Source: Berkiella_A sp964633725
Lineage (GTDB): Bacteria; Pseudomonadota; Gammaproteobacteria; Berkiellales; Berkiellaceae
Assembly: GCA_964633725.1 (NCBI GenBank)
Contig: CAZWHY010000014.1
Coordinates: 1-64,000, forward strand
Length of the DNA: 64,000 nucleotides
Direction of reading: 5' to 3'
Below the pieces are notes generated by a model. It was not told the DNA's origin and ran no database searches. It saw nothing but the letters and a program-made list of their open reading frames with translations. Shown here piece by piece: positions 54,741-63,878 of this stretch; position 1 is the first letter of the stretch, and each line of letters starts with the position of its first letter. The translations under genes and the position numbers were made by a program.

Positions 54741-54939
54741 TTCGGCTCTTTGGGATTTGCCGGGGTTTTGTTCAATTTAATGCAACACTGCCAGTATGAC
54801 TATAATTTTAAGTCTCAATTATGCATGCTTAAATATTACATAGGGAGCAGCTACATAAGTGTAATTTTCTTCAAACTTGTTATACTTCGACTGAAGTATA
54901 TTTATAGTTAAGTTTATTACAAACAATTAGTAGAGCTTT
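54741..54939. promoter_or_regulatory. leader of the DUF481 gene with an inverted repeat
   Basis: tatacttc (54881-54888) and gaagtata (54893-54900) form a perfect 8-bp palindrome with a 4-base spacer, 40 bases before the DUF481 start. It may be an operator or a promoter hairpin. The rest of this stretch holds no recognised gene. Confidence 0.35.
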
Positions 54940-55677
54940 ATGAAAAAAATCATATTAACCTTGATATTGTTACATTCCACCTCAATACTAGCGAATAATT
55001 CAGCCTGGAGCAATGAGATTGAGTTAGGCTTAATGCTTAATAGTGGTGTTAAGCAAAATTCTCATTTTGATTCTCGCTATACAAATAAATTTAGCGGGTT
55101 AACTTTTAGTAACAAGTTTTCCGTTGAATCTCTAATTGATTTATCTAAAGATCGGTTAACCAGAGAAAAAAATAAAACATCTGAAAGATACGGCCTAAAA
55201 AATAATACTAAATATAATTTCTCTGAAACTAATTATTTATATGGAGAACTGGAAGGCCAAAAAGACAGATTTTCTGCTTTTGATTACGAGGTAAACGAGT
55301 CTTTAGGAGTTGGAAAAAGAATATTTAATAATGATACATTAAAATGGCACTTAGAAGCTGGGCCGGGTGGCAGTCACAGGCGCTCAACAAGTTTAAACGG
55401 TAGTCGTTCTCACCAAGATACAATTGTTGGTCACTTGGGTACAGAGTTGGCTTATGCAATCAACCAAACAACCGAGTTATCCGAAGACTTTGGTTTTGAT
55501 TACGGTAAAGGCATTCAAAAAACAAAATCAACGGTTGCACTAAAAGCTAAAGCATTTGATGCTGTATCTTTCAAGCTTAGTTATAAAATTGAGTATAACG
55601 CAAAGCTACCTAATACTGGCAAATTTCAAAAACACACTGAAAATACAACGGCATTAACAGCAATCTATATGTTCTGA
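54940..55677 (+). CDS. DUF481-family outer-membrane beta-barrel protein
   Basis: The 245-residue protein has a signal peptide (about 1-19, ending ILANN) and a run of alternating strands ending in a C-terminal Phe (AIYMF), the outer-membrane barrel signal. The middle shows 'YLYGELEGQKDRFSAFDYEVNESLGVGKRIF', quoted as residues about 103-133, and the family G-Y/F patterns of DUF481 (YdiY-like). Function in this family is unknown. It lies between two DUF938 copies in opposite orientation and was probably part of the rearranged segment. Confidence 0.85.
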   Translation: MKKIILTLILLHSTSILANNSAWSNEIELGLMLNSGVKQNSHFDSRYTNKFSGLTFSNKFSVESLIDLSKDRLTREKNKTSERYGLKNNTKYNFSETNYLYGELEGQKDRFSAFDYEVNESLGVGKRIFNNDTLKWHLEAGPGGSHRRSTSLNGSRSHQDTIVGHLGTELAYAINQTTELSEDFGFDYGKGIQKTKSTVALKAKAFDAVSFKLSYKIEYNAKLPNTGKFQKHTENTTALTAIYMF

Positions 55678-55750
55678 TTCTATTACTATTTTAATTTCCG
55701 CCCAGTGAGGCAATAGTGTCCAGGGAAATGTGCAAAATAGATTGACAAAC

Positions 55751-56344
55751 TTATTTCTTTGAAAAAACCAGAATCATATTATTTGCCGGCATTGAGTAGG
55801 ATTTTAGAAAGACAAGATTAACCAATTGGCACTGCTCTTGAATCGCTTCAAAATTTCTAATACCCATTTTACTGTTCCGAGCTCTTAAGTACTCATCAAA
55901 CTCCTGATTACTAGGCGATGTATATTGCCCATCAAAATTAAAAGGACCATAAACAATTAATTTCCCCCCTTGCATGAGAGTATCCCCTATTTTTTGAATA
56001 CATAAACATACTTCTGTCCATGACATAATATGAAACGTATTTGCTGTAAACACAGCATCAAAATCATTGCTATTTAGTTCATCAATATTCACATCAAATG
56101 CAATGGGTTTCAGAATATTTGAATGGTTTACTTCATCTAACCATAAATTAATGCCAGGATGATTTTCCACCCTATCACTGGTCTGCCAAATCAAATAATC
56201 TAAGGTTTTTGCAAAATAAACGGCATGCTGACCAGTCCCAGAACCAATTTCTAAAATTTTGTTTACATGAATTAACTCAGTTTGTAATATTTTAAGAATA
56301 GCATCTTGATTGCGTTCACACGCTGGTGAAAATGGCTTGTCCAT
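55751..56344 (-). CDS. DUF938-family SAM-dependent methyltransferase
   Basis: The 197-residue protein starts 'MDKPFSPACERNQDAIL', the DUF938 signature, followed by the SAM-binding 'ILEIGSGTGQHAVYFA' (about 31-46) and 'FDAVFTANTFHIMSW'. The substrate is unknown; eukaryotic relatives are METTL26-like. All key motifs are intact, unlike the truncated copy at 54087-54676. It is transcribed toward the DUF481 gene and away from prmC only in the sense of a separate unit. Confidence 0.9.
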   Translation of the reverse strand: MDKPFSPACERNQDAILKILQTELIHVNKILEIGSGTGQHAVYFAKTLDYLIWQTSDRVENHPGINLWLDEVNHSNILKPIAFDVNIDELNSNDFDAVFTANTFHIMSWTEVCLCIQKIGDTLMQGGKLIVYGPFNFDGQYTSPSNQEFDEYLRARNSKMGIRNFEAIQEQCQLVNLVFLKSYSMPANNMILVFSKK

Positions 56345-56417
56345 TTTTGTACCTCGTCACTAAAAAAATTAATTACATAATTAGCCAAGTATATATAAAT
56401 ATTTAAACAGATTACTT

Positions 56418-57263
56418 TCAACTCACAAAAGCAAAACTCACCCTAGGACACCCAGCGTAATCTTTAATATTCTGGATGTTTTTATAGCCGTGTTGATCAA
56501 AGATTTCTCTAACTGATTCTGATTGCTCAAATCCATGTTCTAAAAATAAAATGCCATTCGGGTTTAAGTAAGCTCTCGCTTGAGCAATAATAATACGAAT
56601 ATCGTCTAACCCATCTTTGCCTGAAGTCAATGCTGATTGGGGCTCAAAACGAGTGCCCTCAGATAAATGTACTGAATTTGATTCTACATAGGGGGGATTA
56701 CTCACGATGGCATCAAACTTTTGATTTGCTATTCTTTCAAACCAATTGCTTTGTAAATATTGAATATTATTCACAAAACCCAATTGTTGAGCATTATATT
56801 GTGCGATTTTTAGCGCTGAGTCACAAATATCAACTGCCTGAATATGCCAATTAGGTCGTTCTGAAACCAGAGCACACGCAATCGCGCCTGTGCCTGTCCC
56901 TAACTCTAAGATATGTTTTTTTGTATTTATATCAGCTAATTGATTTAATACAATCTCAACTAATATCTCCGTATCTGCTCTGGGAATTAAAGTATGCTCT
57001 GTTACTTTAAAAGGCATAGACCAAAACTCTTGCCAGCCGATAATATAAGCAATAGGCTTTCCAGTTGCTCGCAACTGGATTAATTCTTGAAACTGATCTT
57101 GTTCTGGAGAACTAACCTCTTTTTCAGGCCATGTGAATAAATGGCTTCTCTCAACATCCAGAACATGGCACAGTAAAACACAGGCATCAATATTGGCTTG
57201 CGGTATATTACCTGTCTCTAGTATTTTTTGCCCCCAATTGAGACTCTCAACAATCGTTGCCAT
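56418..57263 (-). CDS. prmC: peptide chain release factor N5-glutamine methyltransferase
   Basis: PrmC methylates the GGQ glutamine of release factors. The 281-residue protein has an N-terminal helical bundle, the SAM-binding 'ILELGTGTGAIACAL' and the catalytic NPPY in 'AIVSNPPYVES'. The prfA-prmC-hemA gene order is standard in gammaproteobacteria, and the substrate RF1 is encoded just upstream. Confidence 0.96.
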   Translation of the reverse strand: MATIVESLNWGQKILETGNIPQANIDACVLLCHVLDVERSHLFTWPEKEVSSPEQDQFQELIQLRATGKPIAYIIGWQEFWSMPFKVTEHTLIPRADTEILVEIVLNQLADINTKKHILELGTGTGAIACALVSERPNWHIQAVDICDSALKIAQYNAQQLGFVNNIQYLQSNWFERIANQKFDAIVSNPPYVESNSVHLSEGTRFEPQSALTSGKDGLDDIRIIIAQARAYLNPNGILFLEHGFEQSESVREIFDQHGYKNIQNIKDYAGCPRVSFAFVS

Positions 57264-57270
57264 GATAATT

Positions 57271-58356
57271 TTAGTCCGCTACTTGCGCCAGCAAGTCTGC
57301 TTGATGCTCTTCTCGTAATGGTATAATCACTTCATCAACCTGACCATCCATAATTTCTTGTAATTTATATAACGTGAGATTAATTCTATGATCGGTAATG
57401 CGACCTTGAGGATAATTATAAGTACGAATCCGTTCCGAGCGATCGCCTGACCCCACCAAAGATTTACGCGTTGAGGATAATTCTTTTTCTTGTGCTTCTT
57501 TTTCCACATTAAGCAATTTGGTTTTTAATAAAGCCATGGCTTTGGCTTTATTTTTGTGCTGAGAGCGCTCATCTTGGCATTCCACAACGATACCAGACGG
57601 TAAGTGCGTAAGGCGAACCGCAGAGTCTGTTTTGTTGACATGCTGTCCACCTGCGCCCGATGCCCTATACGTATCAATCCGCAAGTCTTGCGTGGATACT
57701 TCCACCCCTTCCACCTCTTCGGCCTCTGGCATCACAGCCACCGTACAGGCAGAAGTATGAATTCGCCCTTGTGATTCTGTCACCGGTACACGCTGAACCC
57801 GGTGAGCACCCGATTCAAATTTTAATGTACTATAAACTTCTTGACCGATGATACGCGCAATAATTTCTTTATAGCCACCTGTTTCTGATATATTTTGGCT
57901 TAATATTTCTACTTTCCAGCCTTTATTCTCTGCATATCGACTGTACATTCTGAATAAATCACCCGTAAATATAGCCGCCTCATTGCCCCCAGTGCCTGCT
58001 CGAATTTCTAAATATACATTCTTGCTATCATCTGGATCCCTAGGCAAAAGCAATACTTGCAATTGGCTCTCTATATTACCTAAGTCTTTTTGTAACGCTG
58101 TGATTTCTTCTTCAGCCATTTCTTTTAATTCAGGGTCAGATTCTTCTGCCAGCATAGATTTTGCAGACACCAAAGCACTTTGCGCGTGTCTGTACGCTTT
58201 AAAGGCATCGACCAATGGCATCATTTCACTATATTCTTTAGATAAATCTCTAAATTTATTCTGATTTTGAATGATATCGGCATCAGATAAAAGTGCACTC
58301 ACTTCCTCATGCCGATCAAGTAAAGTTTCAAGCTTTAATTGAATAGACTGCTTCAT
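57271..58356 (-). CDS. prfA: peptide chain release factor 1
   Basis: RF1 reads UAA and UAG. The 361-residue protein has the PVT codon-reading motif in 'QRVPVTESQGRIH' and the peptidyl-tRNA hydrolysis motif GGQ in 'RASGAGGQHVNKTDSAVR'. Both are intact. It follows hemA by three bases and precedes prmC, its modifying enzyme. Confidence 0.97.
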   Translation of the reverse strand: MKQSIQLKLETLLDRHEEVSALLSDADIIQNQNKFRDLSKEYSEMMPLVDAFKAYRHAQSALVSAKSMLAEESDPELKEMAEEEITALQKDLGNIESQLQVLLLPRDPDDSKNVYLEIRAGTGGNEAAIFTGDLFRMYSRYAENKGWKVEILSQNISETGGYKEIIARIIGQEVYSTLKFESGAHRVQRVPVTESQGRIHTSACTVAVMPEAEEVEGVEVSTQDLRIDTYRASGAGGQHVNKTDSAVRLTHLPSGIVVECQDERSQHKNKAKAMALLKTKLLNVEKEAQEKELSSTRKSLVGSGDRSERIRTYNYPQGRITDHRINLTLYKLQEIMDGQVDEVIIPLREEHQADLLAQVAD

Positions 58357-58359
58357 AAT

Positions 58360-59628
58360 TTATTTTTCACCAAAAATTTGTTTAAATATCTTGATCATCG
58401 CTTCGTCTTGACTGACCAAAGCCTGTCTTATCTTGACGGTGGGTTCATGTAATAACTGGTTGGTTAATGTATAAGCTAAATTTTCAATCACTTTTTCGGG
58501 TGATTGACCATTTCGCAATTGCTTTTTAGCTTGGATTATAGCATTTTGTTTTTTAATCTCAGCTTTTTCTCGCATGTTCAATATTATATGGTTATGATTA
58601 TTGGCATGTAACTTAGCGGCAAAAGCACAAGATTCATAAGCTATTAATTTTTCTGCTTCTTCGGCTGCTTTTTTCCTAGAGGTTTTATTTTCGTCCGCAA
58701 TGGCAGTGAGATCGTCAATCGTATACAAGTACACATTGTTATGTCGCTTTACATCTTCATGAATATCTCTAGGCACCCCCAAATCTAGCATTAATATGGG
58801 TCTGTGCTTTTGACCTTTTAAAGATTGTTTAACCAATTCATAATCAATCAAACGCTCTTCACTGTAGGTTGAGGTTATAATAATATCTGCTTGGGAAATA
58901 CAATCTTTTAATTCAGACAATGGTCTAGACTGCATATTAAATTCTTTTGCCAACTTACACGCTTTATCATACGTTCTGTTGGTAATCATAATATTTTTGA
59001 TTTGCTGCGTTTTTAAGTGCGGAATTAAATCTCGGATATTTTCCCCAGCACCCAACAATAAAACACGAGCAGTACTCAAATCAGAAAAAATGCGTTTAGC
59101 CATTAATACAGACAAATAAGAAATAGACGTTGGATGCTTGGAAATTTCTGTTTGAGTTCGAACTTTTTTAGCAACAGAAAAACTCGCTTCAAACGTTTGC
59201 GATAAAACGCGCCCCATTGCGCCTTGTTGCTTTGAATGTTGGTATGCTTGTTTTAACTGCCCTAGTATCTGCGTTTCTCCTAACGCCAATGAATCTAACC
59301 CACAAGCCAAGCGCATCAAGTGTTTCACAACCAAATTACCTGACAAATGATAATATGCATTTGTATCCAACGATTGAGCAACGGGATGAAATTCCTGCCA
59401 CCATTTTAATATCTCACTTGGTTGATATCTTTGAATCTGAAAATCTTGCGCTTTGACTCTGCCATAAATTTCCGTGCGGTTACAAGTAGATAACAACACA
59501 GCTTCTTCTAACGCCGTCCGCGCAACCAAATCAGTCAATGCCTGATTTCTCACATCTGGAAAAAACGCCAATTTTTCGCGAATTTCTATTGGCGCGGTTT
59601 TATGACTGACTCCAATCGCAACAAGCAC
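58360..59628 (-). CDS. hemA: glutamyl-tRNA reductase
   Basis: HemA reduces Glu-tRNA to glutamate-1-semialdehyde, the first step of heme synthesis in C5-pathway bacteria. The protein of about 422 residues has the active-site Cys in 'LLSTCNRTEIYG', 'GETQILGQLKQAY' and the NADPH-binding 'LLLGAGENIRDL'. The start GTG 59628 is chosen because GAGGAG lies six bases upstream and the protein then begins (V)LVAIGVSHKT as in E. coli; a longer reading from 59700 is less likely. Confidence 0.96.
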   Translation of the reverse strand: MLVAIGVSHKTAPIEIREKLAFFPDVRNQALTDLVARTALEEAVLLSTCNRTEIYGRVKAQDFQIQRYQPSEILKWWQEFHPVAQSLDTNAYYHLSGNLVVKHLMRLACGLDSLALGETQILGQLKQAYQHSKQQGAMGRVLSQTFEASFSVAKKVRTQTEISKHPTSISYLSVLMAKRIFSDLSTARVLLLGAGENIRDLIPHLKTQQIKNIMITNRTYDKACKLAKEFNMQSRPLSELKDCISQADIIITSTYSEERLIDYELVKQSLKGQKHRPILMLDLGVPRDIHEDVKRHNNVYLYTIDDLTAIADENKTSRKKAAEEAEKLIAYESCAFAAKLHANNHNHIILNMREKAEIKKQNAIIQAKKQLRNGQSPEKVIENLAYTLTNQLLHEPTVKIRQALVSQDEAMIKIFKQIFGEK

Positions 59629-59761
59629 ACAAGCTCCTCTGGGTTTAATTATTAAATTTTTCTTACGTTTTTCTGCTTTCGTGCCGATTAAGTAATGCAA
59701 GACTTAGTTAAACGACACATAAGCACCCCCCAATGGAAGTGCTAAGTTTTAAGGATATCTC

Positions 59762-61450
59762 ATGAAACAGGCAGTCGCATCTTTATCTATATTGTTTTTG
59801 ACATCCTGGACAGCCATAGCTGCACCTAATGCGCCTGCAATTAATCACAGCAAGCAAATAACCAACCACAGACCCATACCAGCAGAAAGTCTTTATCAGC
59901 TACTGGCTGCTGAGTTGGCTATCAAAAGAACTCTGCCAGAAATAGCGCTAGCAAATTATATCGCTGCAGCGAAGCAAACCCAAGATCCAAATGTCGCAAA
60001 AAGAGCAACTGAGATAGCTTTAAGCACTGCATCTCTAGAAATTGCTTTAGAGCCTGGCAAATTATGGGCAAAACTCGACAAAAATAACTTAGAAGCCCAA
60101 ATCACAATGGCAGCAATTTACCTAAGATTACTACAAGCCGATAAGGCTGTCCCTTTTCTAGAGCAACTTCAAACAATTAATCCAAAACAAGCACATCAAC
60201 ACTTCCTATTACTATATCAACAGTTACCTGACAAAGAAGAACGCGCAGAGTTAGTGAAAGCTTTGGATATTTTGACTGACAAAAAATCCAGCTATGCTGC
60301 AGAACTAACATTAGGCGAGATTTTGCTTTCCAATGGCAAGCCTAAGCAGGCTCTAGTATATAGCCAAAAGGCATTACACAAAAATCCCAATGGCATTAAT
60401 AGCATTCAGCTTTACACTAAAAATTTAGTTGCCTTAAAGCAAATTCCCAAAGCAAAATCTTTTTTGGATAAAATGGCTAAGCGCACTGATAGGCTAGATA
60501 TCAAAAGCTATTATTTGCAATTTCTAGCCAATCAGCAGTTTCATGTCGAAGGCAAAAAAGTTTTGCAAAATATTATTGAAAATTTTAAACTAAAACCTTC
60601 TGAAAACTTACAGTTAGCCAAATTTGCTATGCAGGCTGAGTGGTACCCAGAATCCAAAGAACTACTAAAAAAACTTAAAAAAAATTCTGATAGCAAAGAT
60701 ATTGCGCATTATTTTTTAGCTCGAATTGCTGAAATCGAACAAAACCCAGATGAAGCTATCGAGTGGTTCCAACAAGTGCTCACAGGACCATTTCATGTAT
60801 TATCACAAATCAGAGCTAGTGTTTTACTCTCTGATAAAAAACAATATGACGATGCCTTAACTGTTTTGTCTAGGGCACAAAGTCAAAATGCAGATGATAA
60901 AAAACGTTTAATTATTACTGAAATTGAAATTTTAAATAAAGCTGGAAAAACCGAGCAAGCTTTAGACAAATTAAACACCGCGGTTAAATTAGTGCCTTAT
61001 GATATTGAAATCCGATATTCCAGAAGCTTACTAGCCAGTGAATCAAATCAACTAGAATTAGCAGAATCTGATCTAAGACATATTTTAACTCAGCATCCTA
61101 ATCATGTGGATGCCCTCAATGCGCTGGGTTATTTACTAACCAATCATACCAAAAGATATGATGAAGCTTATGAGCACTTAAGCAGAGCCTTAAAGCTATC
61201 CCCTAATAATCCTACGATCTTAGATAGCATGGGTTGGTTAGAGTACAAAATGGGCAAGATGGATCGAGCGCTCACGTCATTACAACAAGCCTCAAAAATA
61301 GTGCCTGATCCAGAAATCGCAGCACATTTGGGTGAAGTGTTATGGAAAATGAATAATTATAAAGCAGCGAAAGCCATATGGAATCAAGCGTTGGTTATCA
61401 GCCCTAAAAATAAATATATTTTAAACGCGATGGATCGATTGATGGATTGA
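59762..61450 (+). CDS. secreted tetratricopeptide repeat protein
   Basis: The 562-residue protein has a signal peptide (about 1-20, cleaved near AIAAP) and about ten TPR motifs. The last block includes 'VDALNALGYLLTN' and 'ILDSMGWLEYKMGKMDRALTSLQQA', a form seen in the TPR protein that is next to hemA in Pseudomonas. There, lolB and ispE follow; here they do not. The TPR gene is divergent from hemA and its function is unknown. The last codons lie in a short octamer repeat that includes the stop. Confidence 0.85.
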   Translation: MKQAVASLSILFLTSWTAIAAPNAPAINHSKQITNHRPIPAESLYQLLAAELAIKRTLPEIALANYIAAAKQTQDPNVAKRATEIALSTASLEIALEPGKLWAKLDKNNLEAQITMAAIYLRLLQADKAVPFLEQLQTINPKQAHQHFLLLYQQLPDKEERAELVKALDILTDKKSSYAAELTLGEILLSNGKPKQALVYSQKALHKNPNGINSIQLYTKNLVALKQIPKAKSFLDKMAKRTDRLDIKSYYLQFLANQQFHVEGKKVLQNIIENFKLKPSENLQLAKFAMQAEWYPESKELLKKLKKNSDSKDIAHYFLARIAEIEQNPDEAIEWFQQVLTGPFHVLSQIRASVLLSDKKQYDDALTVLSRAQSQNADDKKRLIITEIEILNKAGKTEQALDKLNTAVKLVPYDIEIRYSRSLLASESNQLELAESDLRHILTQHPNHVDALNALGYLLTNHTKRYDEAYEHLSRALKLSPNNPTILDSMGWLEYKMGKMDRALTSLQQASKIVPDPEIAAHLGEVLWKMNNYKAAKAIWNQALVISPKNKYILNAMDRLMD

Positions 61451-61464
61451 TGGATTGATGGATT
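61441..61464. repeat. 3 x 8-bp tandem repeat (gatggatt) across the TPR gene stop
   Basis: Three perfect gatggatt units follow a related gatggatcgatt at 61429-61440. The TPR stop codon (61448-61450) lies in the run. Gain or loss of one octamer would shift frame only after the stop, or move it. Confidence 0.75.
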
Positions 61465-61528
61465 GATACTGATTCTGAACAACCAGAGCCTGTCTTCTAC
61501 AGAAATAAAATAATGGTTGAGGAATATT

Positions 61529-62899
61529 ATGGCATATCTTAAAGAGATAATTCAATTATTCGAACTACAGCAAGAACCAAATTCAATTAATCTTGAAGCG
61601 CTCAATGAATTGATTACACAACATAACACTCAGCCACGTGAACCCAACCCTGAAGACTTAAGCGAAATTAAAAATATTATAGATTCTTTATTGTCCAGCC
61701 AAGGCCAAGATATTGAAAGAGAACATTATGGATGTGAAGCAACACATATAGATAAAATCATTATTGCACTACTACAATTAAACGATCTAAAAAATGACAT
61801 GGATTTTATTGCAAAAATTCATTACCAGTCATATGAATACTTAAACCTGCCTATATATCAGAGTACTAATAAGTTACTTTATGACTATTGGGGAGATAGT
61901 GTTACATACGCTGAAGAGGAATTGATAGTACAAGATAGCTCCGTTCCTAAAATTTTCAATGTTATATGGCTTGGTAATACTCTGCCTGAAGATTTAACCC
62001 ACAATTTATCAAAACTATTGCCTGTGGCACAAAAAAATAATTTTGAAATACGCCTTTGGACAGACAACCCATCAAAACAGGAAGCTATATTTAATCATTT
62101 GCCCAATGCAGCCAAACAGTATGTCAACTTAGTAGATATACAAACTTTATATCCTCAAATGCAGCAAGATCTGGGTATGGAAAAAGCAAATATTATGGAA
62201 AGCTTTATAAATCAAGAGATGAGTGGTTTCCATAATTTTGCAGCTGCTAGCGACTTACTACGGATTTTGATATTAAAACAGCATGGTGGCATTTATTTAG
62301 ATTTAGACATTGAGCTCGCTTTTAACCCTAAGGAACAAAATGAAAATACTACTATAGGGCAATTTGAAAATGAATTGGGTTTTAAGCAGCTGATTAGGAA
62401 AGTATCCCTACAATACGGATTTGGCGAACTTTATTCGAGTAGAAATGATATGTTACAAAGTGCCAAAAATCACCCGATTTTGGACAAAGCATTGGAGTTA
62501 TGGCTACTACATTATCAAACTCAACAAATAGGAACCCTACCACATCAATATAAAGATAAAACAGGGTTTTTTCCTTCGGCAACCGATCAAAGAAGATATG
62601 GCCAAAGTCATTATGAAAAGAAAGGAGAATTCAGTTTTGTGAAAAAGCTAAAAGAATTACAAACAGGTAACTTAGGTGTTGCTCCTATTGAGATTGCACG
62701 ACAAGTATTTTTACAACAATATAACCAACAACATAACAAAACACTTGAAGTGGACGATATTATGTTTGGTTATGACTCAAAACTGGTGCATGATGGTTTG
62801 GGAGAAGACCACATTCACTGTGGAGATCTCTTATTTGAGCATAAACTAGCACATTCTTGGCTCAACGATAAAAAGAAAAGAAGACCCAATGAAATATAA
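61529..62899 (+). CDS. TcdA/TcdB-like (DXD) glycosyltransferase
   Basis: The 456-residue protein has an N-terminal helical part (1-130) and a GT-A glycosyltransferase fold: 'PKIFNVIWLGNTLP' at the start of the fold, 'NNFEIRLWTDNP', and 'FAAASDLLRILILKQHGGIYLDLDIE', where the DXD pair is D258 and D260. The same 'DLLR...GGIYLDxD' layout is found in large clostridial toxins and in Legionella effectors that glycosylate host proteins. ATG 61529 follows GAGG at good spacing. It has no signal peptide, so secretion by a type IV system or a cytosolic role are both possible. Confidence 0.8.
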   Translation: MAYLKEIIQLFELQQEPNSINLEALNELITQHNTQPREPNPEDLSEIKNIIDSLLSSQGQDIEREHYGCEATHIDKIIIALLQLNDLKNDMDFIAKIHYQSYEYLNLPIYQSTNKLLYDYWGDSVTYAEEELIVQDSSVPKIFNVIWLGNTLPEDLTHNLSKLLPVAQKNNFEIRLWTDNPSKQEAIFNHLPNAAKQYVNLVDIQTLYPQMQQDLGMEKANIMESFINQEMSGFHNFAAASDLLRILILKQHGGIYLDLDIELAFNPKEQNENTTIGQFENELGFKQLIRKVSLQYGFGELYSSRNDMLQSAKNHPILDKALELWLLHYQTQQIGTLPHQYKDKTGFFPSATDQRRYGQSHYEKKGEFSFVKKLKELQTGNLGVAPIEIARQVFLQQYNQQHNKTLEVDDIMFGYDSKLVHDGLGEDHIHCGDLLFEHKLAHSWLNDKKKRRPNEI

Positions 62900-62913
62900 G
62901 TATTTTATTAAGC

Positions 62914-63666
62914 CTACAAAAAGCTAGAATGCCCCAACCAATATGGCTCCGGATAATACGAGAATAACAATACGCCATTTTTAATTTTATTAATAATGGG
63001 CGCTGCCATTTTGGGACTTAGTGCGGGACAACCATGACTACGTCCTAAACGACCCTGATTTTTGATCATATGATCGCCCACATAGTTAGCTGAATGTATA
63101 ACTATCCGTCTATTATAGGCATTACTATTGATTCCGCTTTCCAAACCATGCAAATTCAATGAGCGCCCATGCTTACCATGATACGTTGTACCGGTTAAGA
63201 ATAAGCCAACACTACTTTGATGGCTATTAGGTTTATTAGAGAACGATCTCGCATAATTGGCTCCACTTCCACTACCATGAGCCACATGGGTATGGTAAAC
63301 CACCTTTTTTTGCACTAAATCAAAAACCCACAACCGCTTCTTTGTAGAAGGCAAAGAGTAATCTATCACCGTTATAAGATTGCTACGGGTAATGCCTTTA
63401 CTTTTCGCATTTTTATGCGCTTTCAGCGCTAATTCTAAAACTTTTGGGTTTAAATTAGAGGTTTTAGATAAATTTTGATACAAGGGAGACGTATTATGCC
63501 GAGTAATGCTGTGTTGAATTTTGGGTTGATTTTGGGCGCTAGATTGAAGATTAGACTGGGAACTGAACGCCTGGCTTTGATTCATTGCCCCAAGGCTCAA
63601 CAGCAAAGATATTAGAATAACGCTTAGACTTAAAATAGATAAAAACTTGAATCGCTGAAACTTCAT
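62914..63666 (-). CDS. L,D-transpeptidase catalytic domain protein
   Basis: The protein of about 250 residues has one N-terminal hydrophobic segment (about 8-28), a Ser/Gln-rich linker, then a catalytic domain of the murein L,D-transpeptidase type with 'VAHGSGSG', 'HGLESGINSNAYNRRIVIHSA' and the nucleophile Cys in 'GRSHGCPAL'. It may cross-link or edit peptidoglycan in the periplasm. ATG 63666 is preferred because CGGAG lies six bases upstream. It is convergent with the glycosyltransferase gene, with a 14-bp gap. Confidence 0.88.
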   Translation of the reverse strand: MKFQRFKFLSILSLSVILISLLLSLGAMNQSQAFSSQSNLQSSAQNQPKIQHSITRHNTSPLYQNLSKTSNLNPKVLELALKAHKNAKSKGITRSNLITVIDYSLPSTKKRLWVFDLVQKKVVYHTHVAHGSGSGANYARSFSNKPNSHQSSVGLFLTGTTYHGKHGRSLNLHGLESGINSNAYNRRIVIHSANYVGDHMIKNQGRLGRSHGCPALSPKMAAPIINKIKNGVLLFSYYPEPYWLGHSSFL

Positions 63667-63878
63667 AATACTCCGAATAACGCATACATATTGATATTTC
63701 AAGTATGGTTGTCATTAAATGGATGCGAACTTTAACATTAATACGGTATAAATTGAAGTTGAACTACACAAACAAGTCGACTGACTTATTGGGCGCAAAT
63801 ACAAAACAGAGCACTCTTTTTTCATTAAGCACTCTGTAAATATTTGGGGTGTTCGTGATTATTATTATAGGAAATTAA

